Origin: Thermodesulfobacteriota bacterium | GTDB taxonomy: Bacteria; Desulfobacterota_D; UBA1144; Nemesobacterales; UBA2774 | DNA: 64,000 nucleotides | Reading direction: 5' to 3' | NCBI GenBank assembly: GCA_040754335.1 | Contig: JBFMCV010000004.1 | Location: 310,001 to 374,000 of the forward strand | Shown here: positions 35,693-46,785 of the stretch, piece by piece | Numbering within the stretch: the stretch's first letter is position 1 | Layout of the letters: each line of letters opens with the position of its first letter | Program-made: the position numbers and the translations under genes | The notes under the pieces: model-generated | What the model was told of the DNA's origin: nothing | The model's database searches: none | What the model saw: only the letters and a program-made list of their open reading frames with translations

Positions 35693-37360
35693 TCATTCGG
35701 AGCCGATTTTCTCAAGTAATCGATTTGCCCTTTCCCTCAGACCGGGATCATCTGTCAATTCCAGGACTTTCTTCATGTCGGCGGCCGCCTCGGCGCGAGC
35801 GCCCGACAAATCGTACGCGACCCCGCGATTGTAATAAGCGTCCGTATGTGCCGGGTTCAGGTCGATGGCCTTTGTGAAATCCCTGATTGCGGAATTGAGG
35901 CCGCCTTCTCTTGCGTAGCCTATTCCGCGGTTGACATAAGCATCGACGAACTTCGGGTCGATCTCGATAGTTTTAGTATAATCCCTGATTGCGGATCGTA
36001 TGTCGTTTTTCATCATATAGGTGTTTCCGCGTTGAAAATACAGAGCGGCTGCCCGAGGATTAAATTCAATAGCCTTCGTATAATCGCTTATCGCGAGGTC
36101 GTAGAGATTTTTTTTCGAGTAGACCTTCCCGCGGCTGATATACGCATCGGAATCTTTGGGATTCAGCTCGATCGTGCTCGTAAAATCCCGGACAGCGGAA
36201 TCCAGGTCGCCCTGTAAAGCATACGAGGTGCCCCGGTTGTGATACGCCAGGTAATTCCGGGGGTTGAGTCCGATAGCCGTTGTAAAATCGTTTATCGCCG
36301 ATACCAAGTCGCCTTTGATAAGGTAGGCGTTCCCGCGATTATAGTAGAAGTGCGATTCTTTGCTATTCAGCTCTATGGCCTTTGTATAATCGTGGATAGC
36401 AGCGTCGAGCTTGCCTTTATCGGCATAGCAAATACCCCTGTTTGCATAAGCGGTCGGATTGGACGGGTTTAAGACAATGGATCTCGAATAGTCCTCGATT
36501 GCCCGGTCGGGGTCGTTATTCAGGTAGTATGCACTGGCACGATAAAAGTAAAGCGCCGCGGGCTCGACAATGTTTACAGGAACGCTCAGCCCGCTTACAG
36601 CATCCGTGAACAGGCTGATAGCGCCTGCATAATCCCCGGCTTCATACCTCGCAAGACCGATGGTAAACAGCACGAGATAAGTCATTTCATTCGAGAGCTG
36701 CTCCTGTATCGTGAAATTTCTGAGCTCTGTAACCCCCACCTTGAGGTTCTCCACTTCCTGTTTTAGCTCCAGCATCACCGGTCTTTCCAAAACTTCAAAG
36801 TGAGCTATGATCTGTACGTTCTCTTCGTTTACTGTGTACTCGCCCCAGAGCACTATGCTGGCTTTCCTCTTTTTACCGATTTTACGGGCGTAGTCGCTTT
36901 CATTCTGATACGTGATTGTTTCGTTTAAGAGTTGAACCTCTACGTCGGAGTATTTTTTCGTGGCCTTTTCCAGCTGGTCTTTGATGTTCCCTGTCACCCG
37001 GTATTTTTTCTTGTCGGGTCCGTCGAAGTCGGCGAGCAGGATAATGATTTTGTCAGGCGGCATACTCTGATAGTACCGCCATCCGAAATAACCGGTAAAT
37101 GCAAGGACCGGCATTGCTATAATGAGGGCGAGGGCCAGATTGCCCACCCACTTGTGATACTTGGCTCTCCTGATGTAGAAAAAGAATGAGCTGAGCCATA
37201 TTCCGGAGGCGCAAACGATTAACACTATCAGTGTTATAAGCCCTATGTCGCCCCGGATTATTCGGATTGCGCCGTAAAGGAGTCCTCCTATGGCGATGAT
37301 GTCTGCTATATAGCTTAAAATCTCTCGCTTTGATAGTTTCCCGAGGTTTCCGGGCTCCAT
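35693..37360 (-). CDS. Membrane-anchored TPR protein
   Basis: A 555-residue protein with about three N-terminal membrane helices (between residues 11 and 100), a middle domain of ~120 residues with alternating strands and helices ('KIIILLADFDGPDKKKYRVTG' onwards), and then about nine tetratricopeptide repeats from ~residue 225 to the end, each with the Tyr/Asn-Arg-Gly and DYTKAIELNP pattern. TPRs bind partner proteins. The middle domain looks like the nucleotide-free caspase/FlgO-like modules that read 'ADF...TGNIKDQL...ATKKYSDVEV', but I cannot name it. It lies upstream of P450 on the same strand without clear coupling. Confidence 0.8.
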   Translation of the reverse strand: MEPGNLGKLSKREILSYIADIIAIGGLLYGAIRIIRGDIGLITLIVLIVCASGIWLSSFFFYIRRAKYHKWVGNLALALIIAMPVLAFTGYFGWRYYQSMPPDKIIILLADFDGPDKKKYRVTGNIKDQLEKATKKYSDVEVQLLNETITYQNESDYARKIGKKRKASIVLWGEYTVNEENVQIIAHFEVLERPVMLELKQEVENLKVGVTELRNFTIQEQLSNEMTYLVLFTIGLARYEAGDYAGAISLFTDAVSGLSVPVNIVEPAALYFYRASAYYLNNDPDRAIEDYSRSIVLNPSNPTAYANRGICYADKGKLDAAIHDYTKAIELNSKESHFYYNRGNAYLIKGDLVSAINDFTTAIGLNPRNYLAYHNRGTSYALQGDLDSAVRDFTSTIELNPKDSDAYISRGKVYSKKNLYDLAISDYTKAIEFNPRAAALYFQRGNTYMMKNDIRSAIRDYTKTIEIDPKFVDAYVNRGIGYAREGGLNSAIRDFTKAIDLNPAHTDAYYNRGVAYDLSGARAEAAADMKKVLELTDDPGLRERANRLLEKIGSE

Positions 37361-37546
37361 AGATCCCTTACTTACTCCGCAGCCGAGGTGCTTAAACCTG
37401 TTCTATTTTAATAGTAAGATTATTCATCGGCATACAAACATATATACGAGCGAATATGTGAGAAATTGCCGATCTAGGGTAGATTATATAATAATTTCTT
37501 CATATTCTTAAGAGTTCTTAGGCGGTTGCAGAAAGGGAAAATAATT

Positions 37547-38014
37547 ATGGAAGACATAAAGACACTCCGCAGGATTCTTCAGGAAAACAAGACGATCGCA
37601 GTCGTGGGGCTCTCCGACAAGTGGCACCGTCCGAGCTACTTCGCCGCGAAGTACCTCCAGGAGCACGGCTACAGGATAATCCCCGTGAACCCCGGTCACA
37701 AGGAGATACTCGGAGAGAAATGCTACGCGAGACTCCTCGACATTCCGGAAAAGGTGGACGTCGTCGATATATTCAGGAAATCGGAGGACGTCCCTCCTAT
37801 CGTCGAGGACGCAATAAAGATAGGGGCGAAGGTCGTATGGATGCAGCTCGGGATAATAAACGAAGGTGCGGCAGCGCACGCACGGGAAGCGGGGCTCGAC
37901 GTCGTCATGAACAGGTGCATGAAGATAGAGCACGGCAGGCTGTTCGGCGGGATTAATTTTATCGGGGTAAACCGCGGAATAATCTCGTCCAGAAGATCGA
38001 AGTCGCTTCCTTAG
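37547..38014 (+). CDS. CoA-binding protein (YccU family)
   Basis: A 155-residue Rossmann-type CoA-binding domain protein: 'KTIAVVGLSDKWHRPSYFAAKYL' binds the nucleotide, then 'GYRIIPVNPGHKEILGEKCY' and 'VVWMQLGIINEGAAAHAREAGLDVVMNRCMKIEHGRL', the family's signature end. ATG 37547 is used, with AAAGGGA upstream; an in-frame TTG at 37526 has no ribosome site. It sits 96 bp before metY. CoA-binding proteins of this type are often neighbours of homocysteine synthases and may influence acyl-homoserine use; that is inference from context. Confidence 0.82.
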   Translation: MEDIKTLRRILQENKTIAVVGLSDKWHRPSYFAAKYLQEHGYRIIPVNPGHKEILGEKCYARLLDIPEKVDVVDIFRKSEDVPPIVEDAIKIGAKVVWMQLGIINEGAAAHAREAGLDVVMNRCMKIEHGRLFGGINFIGVNRGIISSRRSKSLP

Positions 38015-38092
38015 GCAGGTTTACATTTTAGGACGGGACACGGAAAGTAATCCGGTCTATTTCTTTCCGTCAGGATGATTTTTCGGCGGTGA

Positions 38093-39406
<1,314 letters not shown>

Positions 39407-39478
39407 TGCGTGGGTCTGTCACAGGGCGGGAGTGTTTCCGAGGCGTTCGCATATGATGAAATTCTCACGGAAAAAGCC

Positions 39479-40369
39479 ATGAAAATCGGGATCGCGCTCG
39501 GAGGAGGAGGGGCGAAGGGTTTCGCCCACATAGGGGTCCTGAAGGCGCTCGGCGAGGCAGGGATCGAGTTCGATATAGTTGCTGGTACGAGCATAGGGGC
39601 GCTCGTTGGCGCGGTATACGCTTCAGGGAAGCTCCCCGAGCTCGAGCGTGTCTCGAAGCGGTATGGAGTAAAAGACCTGCCCTTTCTCCTCGGCCCCACC
39701 TGGCCCCGCAAGGGTATTTTCAGCGGGAATTACATAGAGCGCCTGCTCGGCGACATTGTCCGTGTGGAAAGTATAGAGGATTTAGGGAAGCCCTTCGCCG
39801 CCATTGCCGTCGATCTCAATAAAGCCGAGGTCGTTACATTCACGAGCGGGAATCTCTACAGGGCCGTGCACGCCAGTATGTGCATTCCTGGCCTGTTCAA
39901 ACCCGTGATAGACGGGGAGAGGATACTCGTAGACGGCGGGGTGCTCGAGCCCGTGCCCGTGAGCGCTGTCAGGCGTCTCGGCGCAGGCGTCGTCGTTGCG
40001 GTCGATCTGCTTAGCAACCTGTCACCGATAAGCAGGGGTGCCGGGAAAAGGCTTGTATTCTCTGACTATGTCCGCTATCTTGCAGAAAAGTTTTATATGG
40101 AGGACCTGATTGAAGTTAAGGGCAGGGAAAGGGAGGCAGCCGTTTCCCTTGTCGATATCATACAGAGGAGTTCCATTGTCGCCCAGAGGAAGCTCACTGA
40201 ATATAATTTCAGGGACAACCCGCCCGGCATCGTCATAGACCCTCCGCTCTCGGATATCAAGGTCCTCGATTTCCATCGGGGCGAAACAATAATGGAGAGG
40301 GGGAGACTGGCGGCGGAAAAGGTCATTCCCGAGCTGAGGAGCCTCCTCACAAAAACCGCTTCCCGATAA
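39479..40369 (+). CDS. Patatin-like phospholipase (RssA family)
   Basis: A 296-residue serine hydrolase of patatin fold. The oxyanion loop GGGGAKG is at residues ~9-15, the nucleophile Ser is in GTSIG, and the catalytic Asp is in VDGGV. The length and lack of signal peptide place it in the bacterial RssA/YchK cytoplasmic group, whose lipid substrates are mostly undefined. ATG 39479 is preferred; a GTG at 39410 would add a poorly conserved 23 residues. The 3' end overlaps the convergent glycosyltransferase gene by 23 bp. Confidence 0.88.
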   Translation: MKIGIALGGGGAKGFAHIGVLKALGEAGIEFDIVAGTSIGALVGAVYASGKLPELERVSKRYGVKDLPFLLGPTWPRKGIFSGNYIERLLGDIVRVESIEDLGKPFAAIAVDLNKAEVVTFTSGNLYRAVHASMCIPGLFKPVIDGERILVDGGVLEPVPVSAVRRLGAGVVVAVDLLSNLSPISRGAGKRLVFSDYVRYLAEKFYMEDLIEVKGREREAAVSLVDIIQRSSIVAQRKLTEYNFRDNPPGIVIDPPLSDIKVLDFHRGETIMERGRLAAEKVIPELRSLLTKTASR

Positions 40370-41795
40370 GCTCCCTTTCTCCCCTCCTCCATTCCCTGAA
40401 CAGCAGTATCCAGACGGGTATGAACTCGAGCCAGACGATTACGTCCGTGAATACGTCCAGCTCTCCCCTCGGCTCGAGGTAGTACCTCAGATAATAGAGC
40501 GGTAGCAAAAACGTGAGCGCGAGTAGCGAGAGTCTCGGCTGAACGGCTAAAAACGGCAGGAGCCACGTGTAGTACCACGGGAACTCGGTCGGGCTCACCA
40601 GGAAAATGAACGCGATTATAAAGAGGCTTTTCTTGAAAAAGCCGCTTCCCGAGGGCTTCCTGTACGACATATAAGCTATCCAAAGGATCGTGATTGAGGC
40701 CGCGATCCACCTGGCGAGTGCGTACTTTTGATAGGTCTCGAATCCGAGAGCTCCGAGGGAGACGTCCGAGACGAAAATCAGGATGCGGAATATCGAATCG
40801 TTATTCTCCCAGCTCCCCCCGTAGGCGATCAGGCCTGATGACCCGTCGGGCGCGGAAAGGTATAGAGGCAGGAAGAGCACGCACATGATAAGTATCAGCA
40901 GGATCAAAGCGCGCAATAATCTTCCGGGGCCCGAGAGAACGGGGCGGAGGACGAGAGGTATCAGGAAGACGGGCCATATCTTTACGCCTATGCCGGCAGC
41001 GAGGCTCGCGATAGAACCGAAGTATCTGGTTTTCAGCGCGAGCAGCACTCCTCCGAAGGCAAAAGGTAAAACTAGCGCGTCCAGGTGGCCCGAGTTGTAT
41101 ATCTCCTTCACGAGGAGAGGGTTCCACCAGTAGATCATGGAATAGACAATGGGCAGCCGCAGGACGTTCAATGAATAAAGGACGAGAGCGAGCGTCACGA
41201 TGTCGAAAACCAGGAGTATCGCTCTCCACGGAAGGAGGCTCCAGGGCTTTATCAAGTACGATAGCGCGAAGAGCGCCTGTGTGACCGGGGGGTAAATGCT
41301 TCGTATGTGGGGGTGATTTATGCGCTTGATTATATCGCCCGAGTCTCCGGAAAGTCTCAGCAGTTCTTCGGGGACGTCTTTATTCCGAATAACGTCCTCC
41401 GGCGAATATTTATACGGGTTTATCCCGTTCGCCGTCACGGCCCCGTCCCAAAGGTATCTGAAATAATCGTCTTCGAGCATCGGGGTGGAGAAAAACATGA
41501 CCAGCCTGAAGACGAGGCCCATAAATAACACGAAGCCCAGCATCGCTCCGGCGTTAACCGAATTTATCGTTTTCCCGACGGTGAAGACATATAGACAGCC
41601 CGAGAGGATGAGTATCAGGACAAGCAGGAAGACGGGCCTCTCCGGAAGGGGAGTCTCCGGGGAGAAATAATCCGAAATGAACGACAAAATTAGGAAGAGA
41701 CCGGCAAGTATGAATCCGCACGACGCGATGAGCCTCTCCGTAGTGAAAATACGCTCGCGCTTACTCTCCTGATCCCATCCTAAGAGCGGGTTCAT
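40347..41795 (-). CDS. GT-C fold glycosyltransferase (polyprenol-phosphate dependent type)
   Basis: A 482-residue integral membrane protein with about ten or more helices. The loop after the second or third helix reads 'EDDYFRYLWDGAVTANGINPY', the acidic motif of GT-C enzymes (GT83/GT87/PimE-like) that move mannose or similar sugars from a polyprenyl phosphate donor to lipids or glycans on the outer face of the membrane. The conserved 'INHPHIRSIYPPVTQ' run and 'LVKEIYNSGHLDALVLPF' fit the family. Acceptor unknown. It is convergent with, and overlaps, the patatin gene. Confidence 0.8.
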   Translation of the reverse strand: MNPLLGWDQESKRERIFTTERLIASCGFILAGLFLILSFISDYFSPETPLPERPVFLLVLILILSGCLYVFTVGKTINSVNAGAMLGFVLFMGLVFRLVMFFSTPMLEDDYFRYLWDGAVTANGINPYKYSPEDVIRNKDVPEELLRLSGDSGDIIKRINHPHIRSIYPPVTQALFALSYLIKPWSLLPWRAILLVFDIVTLALVLYSLNVLRLPIVYSMIYWWNPLLVKEIYNSGHLDALVLPFAFGGVLLALKTRYFGSIASLAAGIGVKIWPVFLIPLVLRPVLSGPGRLLRALILLILIMCVLFLPLYLSAPDGSSGLIAYGGSWENNDSIFRILIFVSDVSLGALGFETYQKYALARWIAASITILWIAYMSYRKPSGSGFFKKSLFIIAFIFLVSPTEFPWYYTWLLPFLAVQPRLSLLALTFLLPLYYLRYYLEPRGELDVFTDVIVWLEFIPVWILLFREWRRGERELIGKRFL

Positions 41796-41911
41796 GGTGA
41801 CGCTCCTGTGTATTAGGCTCCTGCTATCAATATACGCTCTTGCCGCAGTACCCGGTAGGAGTAGTCTGATATTGGAATGCAGGGATCAGCCGGAAGTCAT
41901 CGAATACGGGC

Positions 41912-42871
41912 TCAAGCGTGCTCGGCGTGCTCTTCGAGGAACCTCTCCGCGTCGATCGCCGCCATGCACCCGGACCCAGCCGCCGTTATAGCCTGCCTGT
42001 ATTTGCTGTCCTTTACGTCGCCGGCTGCGAATACCCCCGGGATGCTCGTCTCCGTGCTTCCGTTTTTAGTTATAAGGTACCCGAGCGCGTCCATTTCGAG
42101 CACGCCTTTGAATAGCTTCGTGTTCGGGTTGTGACCGATTGCTATGAATACGCCCTGGACGGACCTCTCCGTGACCTCGCCCGTCTTCGTGTCCCTGAGC
42201 CTGACCCCTCTTACCCCGCCGTCCTTGTCTCCCAGTATCTCCTCGACTTCAGCGTTCCAGATGAAATCCACCTTTGGGTTCTTTTGCGCCCTGTCCTGAA
42301 GTATCTTTGACGCGCGGAGCTGGTCCCTCCTGTGGACTACGCTCACCCTGGAAGCGAATTTCGTAAGGAATGTTGCTTCTTCGAGCGCGCTGTCGCCGCC
42401 CCCGACAACGATCAGCTCCTTGTCCTTGAAGAAAAACCCGTCGCAAGTGGCGCAGGTCGAAACGCCGTGTCCCAGGAGCAGTTTTTCCGATTCTATGCCG
42501 AGCATCTTGGCCGACGCTCCCGAAGCGATGATGAATGCGTCAGCTTCTATGACGGTATTTCCTGCCGTGATCTTGAATGGCCTCTTCGATAAGTCAACCG
42601 AAGTTATGCTGCTCAGCACGCACTTCGCCCCGAACCTCTCGGCCTGTTTCCTCATCGAGTCCATGAGCTCGGGCCCGAGTATACCCTGGGGGAATCCGGG
42701 GAAATTTTCCACTTCCGTAGTCAGAGTCAGCTGGCCGCCTGCCTCCATGCCCTCGAACACCACGGGCTCAAGATTTGCCCTGGCCGTGTATAGAGCCGCG
42801 GTCAGTCCCGCCGGCCCCGAACCCATGATCACGACCTTGTGTCTCCGTTTCAAATCCTTAATATCGGTCAT
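41912..42871 (-). CDS. trxB: Thioredoxin reductase
   Basis: A 319-residue FAD/NADPH enzyme. The FAD motif is [18 protein letters not shown] (residues ~15-32), the redox-active pair is Cys140-Cys143 in CATCDGFFF, the NADPH motif is [15 protein letters not shown] and the C-terminal FAD motif is [15 protein letters not shown]. The usual CATCDG has FF in place of FY. It reduces thioredoxin and would feed Tpx. A TTGAAA/TAGTAT promoter lies upstream on the minus strand, divergent from the ygfZ-like gene. Confidence 0.95.
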   Translation of the reverse strand: MTDIKDLKRRHKVVIMGSGPAGLTAALYTARANLEPVVFEGMEAGGQLTLTTEVENFPGFPQGILGPELMDSMRKQAERFGAKCVLSSITSVDLSKRPFKITAGNTVIEADAFIIASGASAKMLGIESEKLLLGHGVSTCATCDGFFFKDKELIVVGGGDSALEEATFLTKFASRVSVVHRRDQLRASKILQDRAQKNPKVDFIWNAEVEEILGDKDGGVRGVRLRDTKTGEVTERSVQGVFIAIGHNPNTKLFKGVLEMDALGYLITKNGSTETSIPGVFAAGDVKDSKYRQAITAAGSGCMAAIDAERFLEEHAEHA

Positions 42872-42913
42872 CTCCGCTCCTGAATTTTATGCTTCTTCCC
42901 CGAACCCCGCTTT

Positions 42914-42941
42914 ATACTACATACGGGGAGCGGTTTTTCAA
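42914..42941 (-). promoter_or_regulatory. Promoter of trxB
   Basis: Minus strand TTGAAA (plus 42936-42941), 16-bp spacer, TAGTAT (plus 42914-42919), about 43 nt before the ATG. Confidence 0.6.
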
Positions 42942-43034
42942 GTTGCTCACGCCCCGCGGAATACCGGTCTATTTTAGATAACCGGGGAGATACAAAAGAT
43001 TCATCCAGCGTTTGCGCGGGGCCTCCTGCGCTTC

Positions 43035-43043
43035 TGGTAGAAT
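43035..43043 (+). promoter_or_regulatory. Extended -10 element of the ygfZ-like gene
   Basis: TGGTAGAAT (43035-43043), an extended -10 (TG-N-TATAAT-like) about 40 nt before the ATG at 43085. No convincing -35 is seen. Confidence 0.4.
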
Positions 43044-43084
43044 AATGATGTCGTGCGTTCACTCCGGACTATATAAGGGACCGT

Positions 43085-44194
43085 ATGAGTATCAAGAGAC
43101 TGCCTTTGCATGATGTGCACGAGTCGCTGGGCGCTTCATTCCGGGAGTCGGGGGAATGGCTCGTCCCCGAGAGCTACGGCGACATGCAGGGCGAGTACGA
43201 AGCGGCGGGGAGCCGTGTCGCCATAGCGGATCTGTCCGACCGCGGTAAGCTCCGTCTTTCCGGGAAGGAGCATCTTAAGTTTCTCCAGGGCATGCTCACT
43301 AACGACGTGATGGAGCTCGAAGAAAGCAAGGGGATGTACGCTGCGGTTCTGACGGTAAAGGGCAGGATGATTTCCGATATGCGAGTCTATCGTGATAAGG
43401 ATTCGGTATTGTTGGACCTTGAGCCGGGCCTGAATACAAAAGTCGGAGACCTCCTCAAGAAATACAGGCTCTCCTACAAGGCTGCGATAGACGATCTGAC
43501 TGAAAGCATGGGGCTTATTTCAGTTTGCGGTCCAAAAGCGCCAGGTCTTCTCGGGCAAATTATCGGAAAGGATAATCTGCCGACGAGCGAATACGATCAC
43601 GTGAGAGCGTTTGTGGACGGTCACGAGGTGCATGTTGTTAAAACCCGTAGAACCGGCGATGAGGGCTACGATATCTATGCACTCACCGAAGGGCTCGCAG
43701 ATGTTTGGGGACTCTTGACAGAGGAGGGAAGAGAGCACGGGATAAAGCCCGCAGGGAGGGCCGCGCTCGATGTGCTCAGGATAGAAGCCGGCATCCCTGT
43801 TTACGGTATCGACATGGACGAAGAGACGATTCCGATCGAGGCAGGCATCTGGAGCGCGCTCAATTTCGAGAAGGGTTGTTACGTCGGCCAGGAGGTTATT
43901 GCGAGGATCAGGTGGAGGGGTCATGTCAACAGGCACCTCGCTGGCTTCATCTCTGCCGGCGCGGCCCTGGAGAGAGGAGCCGATGTGTATTCGGGAGAGA
44001 AAAAGATAGGGCTCGTCACGAGCAGCGCCTTCTCGCCTTCTCTCCGGAAGCCCGTGGCTCTAGGGTATATAAGAAGGGAATTTAAAGAGCCCGGCACGAA
44101 AGTCGGAATTAAGCTCTCTGACGGGTCTGTCGGGCAGGCCGAGGTTGCCGCCCTTCCGTTCACCGGCGCCGGGGACCCTCAAAAGCCTGAATAA
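43085..44194 (+). CDS. ygfZ: YgfZ/GcvT-family folate-binding Fe-S protein
   Basis: A 369-residue member of the glycine-cleavage T-protein superfamily. The diagnostic motif of YgfZ, KGCYVGQEV, with its conserved Cys is present, so it is more likely a folate-dependent Fe-S repair protein (YgfZ/IBA57) than true GcvT, although the length exceeds E. coli YgfZ. The N-terminal 'GEYEAAGSRVAIADLSDRGK' and 'GKEHLKFLQGMLTNDV' match. It would help maintain Fe-S enzymes such as MiaB or the ActB clusters. No gcvH or gcvP is adjacent. Assignment rests on the motif; GcvT-like activity cannot be excluded. Confidence 0.8.
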   Translation: MSIKRLPLHDVHESLGASFRESGEWLVPESYGDMQGEYEAAGSRVAIADLSDRGKLRLSGKEHLKFLQGMLTNDVMELEESKGMYAAVLTVKGRMISDMRVYRDKDSVLLDLEPGLNTKVGDLLKKYRLSYKAAIDDLTESMGLISVCGPKAPGLLGQIIGKDNLPTSEYDHVRAFVDGHEVHVVKTRRTGDEGYDIYALTEGLADVWGLLTEEGREHGIKPAGRAALDVLRIEAGIPVYGIDMDEETIPIEAGIWSALNFEKGCYVGQEVIARIRWRGHVNRHLAGFISAGAALERGADVYSGEKKIGLVTSSAFSPSLRKPVALGYIRREFKEPGTKVGIKLSDGSVGQAEVAALPFTGAGDPQKPE

Positions 44195-44226
44195 TCGCCT
44201 TCGCTGAAAATTAACGCCTGTAATCC

Positions 44227-44254
44227 TTGATTTTATTTCCCTCTCTATTATAGT
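44227..44254 (+). promoter_or_regulatory. Upstream promoter of the mre operon
   Basis: TTGATT (44227-44232), 16-bp spacer, TATAGT (44249-44254), giving a leader of about 120 nt before mreB. Confidence 0.5.
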
Positions 44255-44325
44255 ATCAGTCGGGTGTCTTTTTTCGGGTAAAAGGTAGTTAATAAACAGG
44301 GTTGGGTATCTTTTATAAATCACCA

Positions 44326-45420
<1,095 letters not shown>

Positions 45421-45473
45421 AAATCAGACGCGGTTTCTGTGTACTATAGTTCTTTTGCTGATATGATATAGAC

Positions 45474-46301
45474 ATGGGCTTCTTCAAGCGCCGCACCATA
45501 CTCATCATTGTGGTACTGTTCTTCGTGGCAATACAGCTCTTTTCGCTCGATCTCAGGGAAAGGAACAGCAAGAACCCTGTATCCAAATTTGTCCTTACGC
45601 TCACGTATTATCCCCAAAAGCTGGTTTCCGCAGTTACCGATGGAGTCGTAGGCACTTGGCGGGATTATATCCACCTCGTGAACGTTAACGAGGAGAACAA
45701 GAGGCTCCGGGAGGAGCTCAACGCCCTCAGGCAGGAAAAGTTCGAGCTGGCCGAGATCAAGGCGCAGAACACGAGGCTCAAAAAACTCCTCGAATTCAAG
45801 GACGTGTCGCTCTACCCGGTCGTATCGGCGAACGTGATAGGCGCAAGTCCTTCCATGCTCCGCTCCCAGGTGGTCATAGTCGACAAGGGCGGTGCTGACG
45901 GTATAACCGAGGGCATGCCTGTCGCCTCCTACGACGGGATAGTGGGGAGGATACTGCTCGCGGGCGACAAGAGCTCGGAAGTGCTCCTGATCACCGATCC
46001 CGTGAGCGCCGTAGACGCTTATATCCACAGGACGAGGGCGAGGGGCATCGTAAAGGGGACGGGGAGCGGATGCGTCATGGAATATATCGAAAACAAGTCC
46101 GATGTGAGCGTAGGGGACAAGGTCATTTCATCGGGGAAGGACGGGTTTTTCCCAAAAGGCGTCATAATAGGGACCGTCACCGATATCAGTCCTAACGGGA
46201 GCTTCATAAGCGCGGGAATTTCTCCGCACGTCGATCTCAACTCGCTCGAGGAGGTCGTCATAATCCAAAAATCCGTGAACAACGTGGTTTTGAATGAATA
46301 A
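45474..46301 (+). CDS. mreC: Rod-shape protein MreC
   Basis: A 275-residue bitopic protein: one N-terminal membrane helix (about residues 8-25), a coiled coil (about residues 60-100, ENKRLREELNALRQEK onwards), then two beta-barrel subdomains with the family motifs VIVDKGGADGITEGMPV and GDKVISSGKDGFFPKGVIIG. It organises PBP2 in the periplasm. It overlaps mreD by 8 bp, so translation is coupled. No strong ribosome site is seen for its own start. Confidence 0.95.
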   Translation: MGFFKRRTILIIVVLFFVAIQLFSLDLRERNSKNPVSKFVLTLTYYPQKLVSAVTDGVVGTWRDYIHLVNVNEENKRLREELNALRQEKFELAEIKAQNTRLKKLLEFKDVSLYPVVSANVIGASPSMLRSQVVIVDKGGADGITEGMPVASYDGIVGRILLAGDKSSEVLLITDPVSAVDAYIHRTRARGIVKGTGSGCVMEYIENKSDVSVGDKVISSGKDGFFPKGVIIGTVTDISPNGSFISAGISPHVDLNSLEEVVIIQKSVNNVVLNE

Positions 46302-46785
46302 GACCATTACGTTCGTTTCACTTATACTCGTCTCCATCCTCCTCATAACGGTGCAGTCCACCCTCCTGTCGCCGAGGAAGGCCGGTTACTTATTTCCTGA
46401 CCTCAATCTTATCTTCATAGTCTTTTTGGCCGTTTATTCCGAAATGAGGGGGAGCTTCCTCCTGGCCGCGGGGAACGGGTACATGATGGACGTCCTCTCG
46501 GGGAACCTGCCCGGGACATTCACCATCTCCCGCCTGAGCGCCTACATGCTCGTGCGCACGAGCTCAAACCACGTATATCTCAAGAAAGTGATAGTCCAGG
46601 GGCTGGTTATATTTTTAACGACCATTTTTACGTGGACTTTTATTCTGACTATAATTAGAATAAAGAGTGACGCGGGCTTTCAGCTTTCTTTCAGCGAGAT
46701 AATTCTTCAAGGGCTGGTAAATTCGGCAGTTGGCGTGCCGCTTTTCTGGGCGGCTGGCAGGATGCATGCAAGATTTCAGAAATAG
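46294..46785 (+). CDS. mreD: Rod-shape protein MreD
   Basis: A 163-residue membrane protein with five to six helices. Features of MreD are 'PDLNLIFIVFLAVYSEMRGS' and 'GYMMDVLSGNLPGTFTISRL', the latter the G-x-x-x-D-x-x-x-G segment. It joins MreC to the elongasome. Its start overlaps mreC and its end overlaps mrdA by 20 bp, so all three are translated together. Confidence 0.92.
   Translation: MNKTITFVSLILVSILLITVQSTLLSPRKAGYLFPDLNLIFIVFLAVYSEMRGSFLLAAGNGYMMDVLSGNLPGTFTISRLSAYMLVRTSSNHVYLKKVIVQGLVIFLTTIFTWTFILTIIRIKSDAGFQLSFSEIILQGLVNSAVGVPLFWAAGRMHARFQK

Noticed and set aside
35846-36472. Repeated DNA inside the TPR gene as a repeat element
   Set aside because: The periodicity (~102 bp) is that of the encoded 34-residue TPR units.
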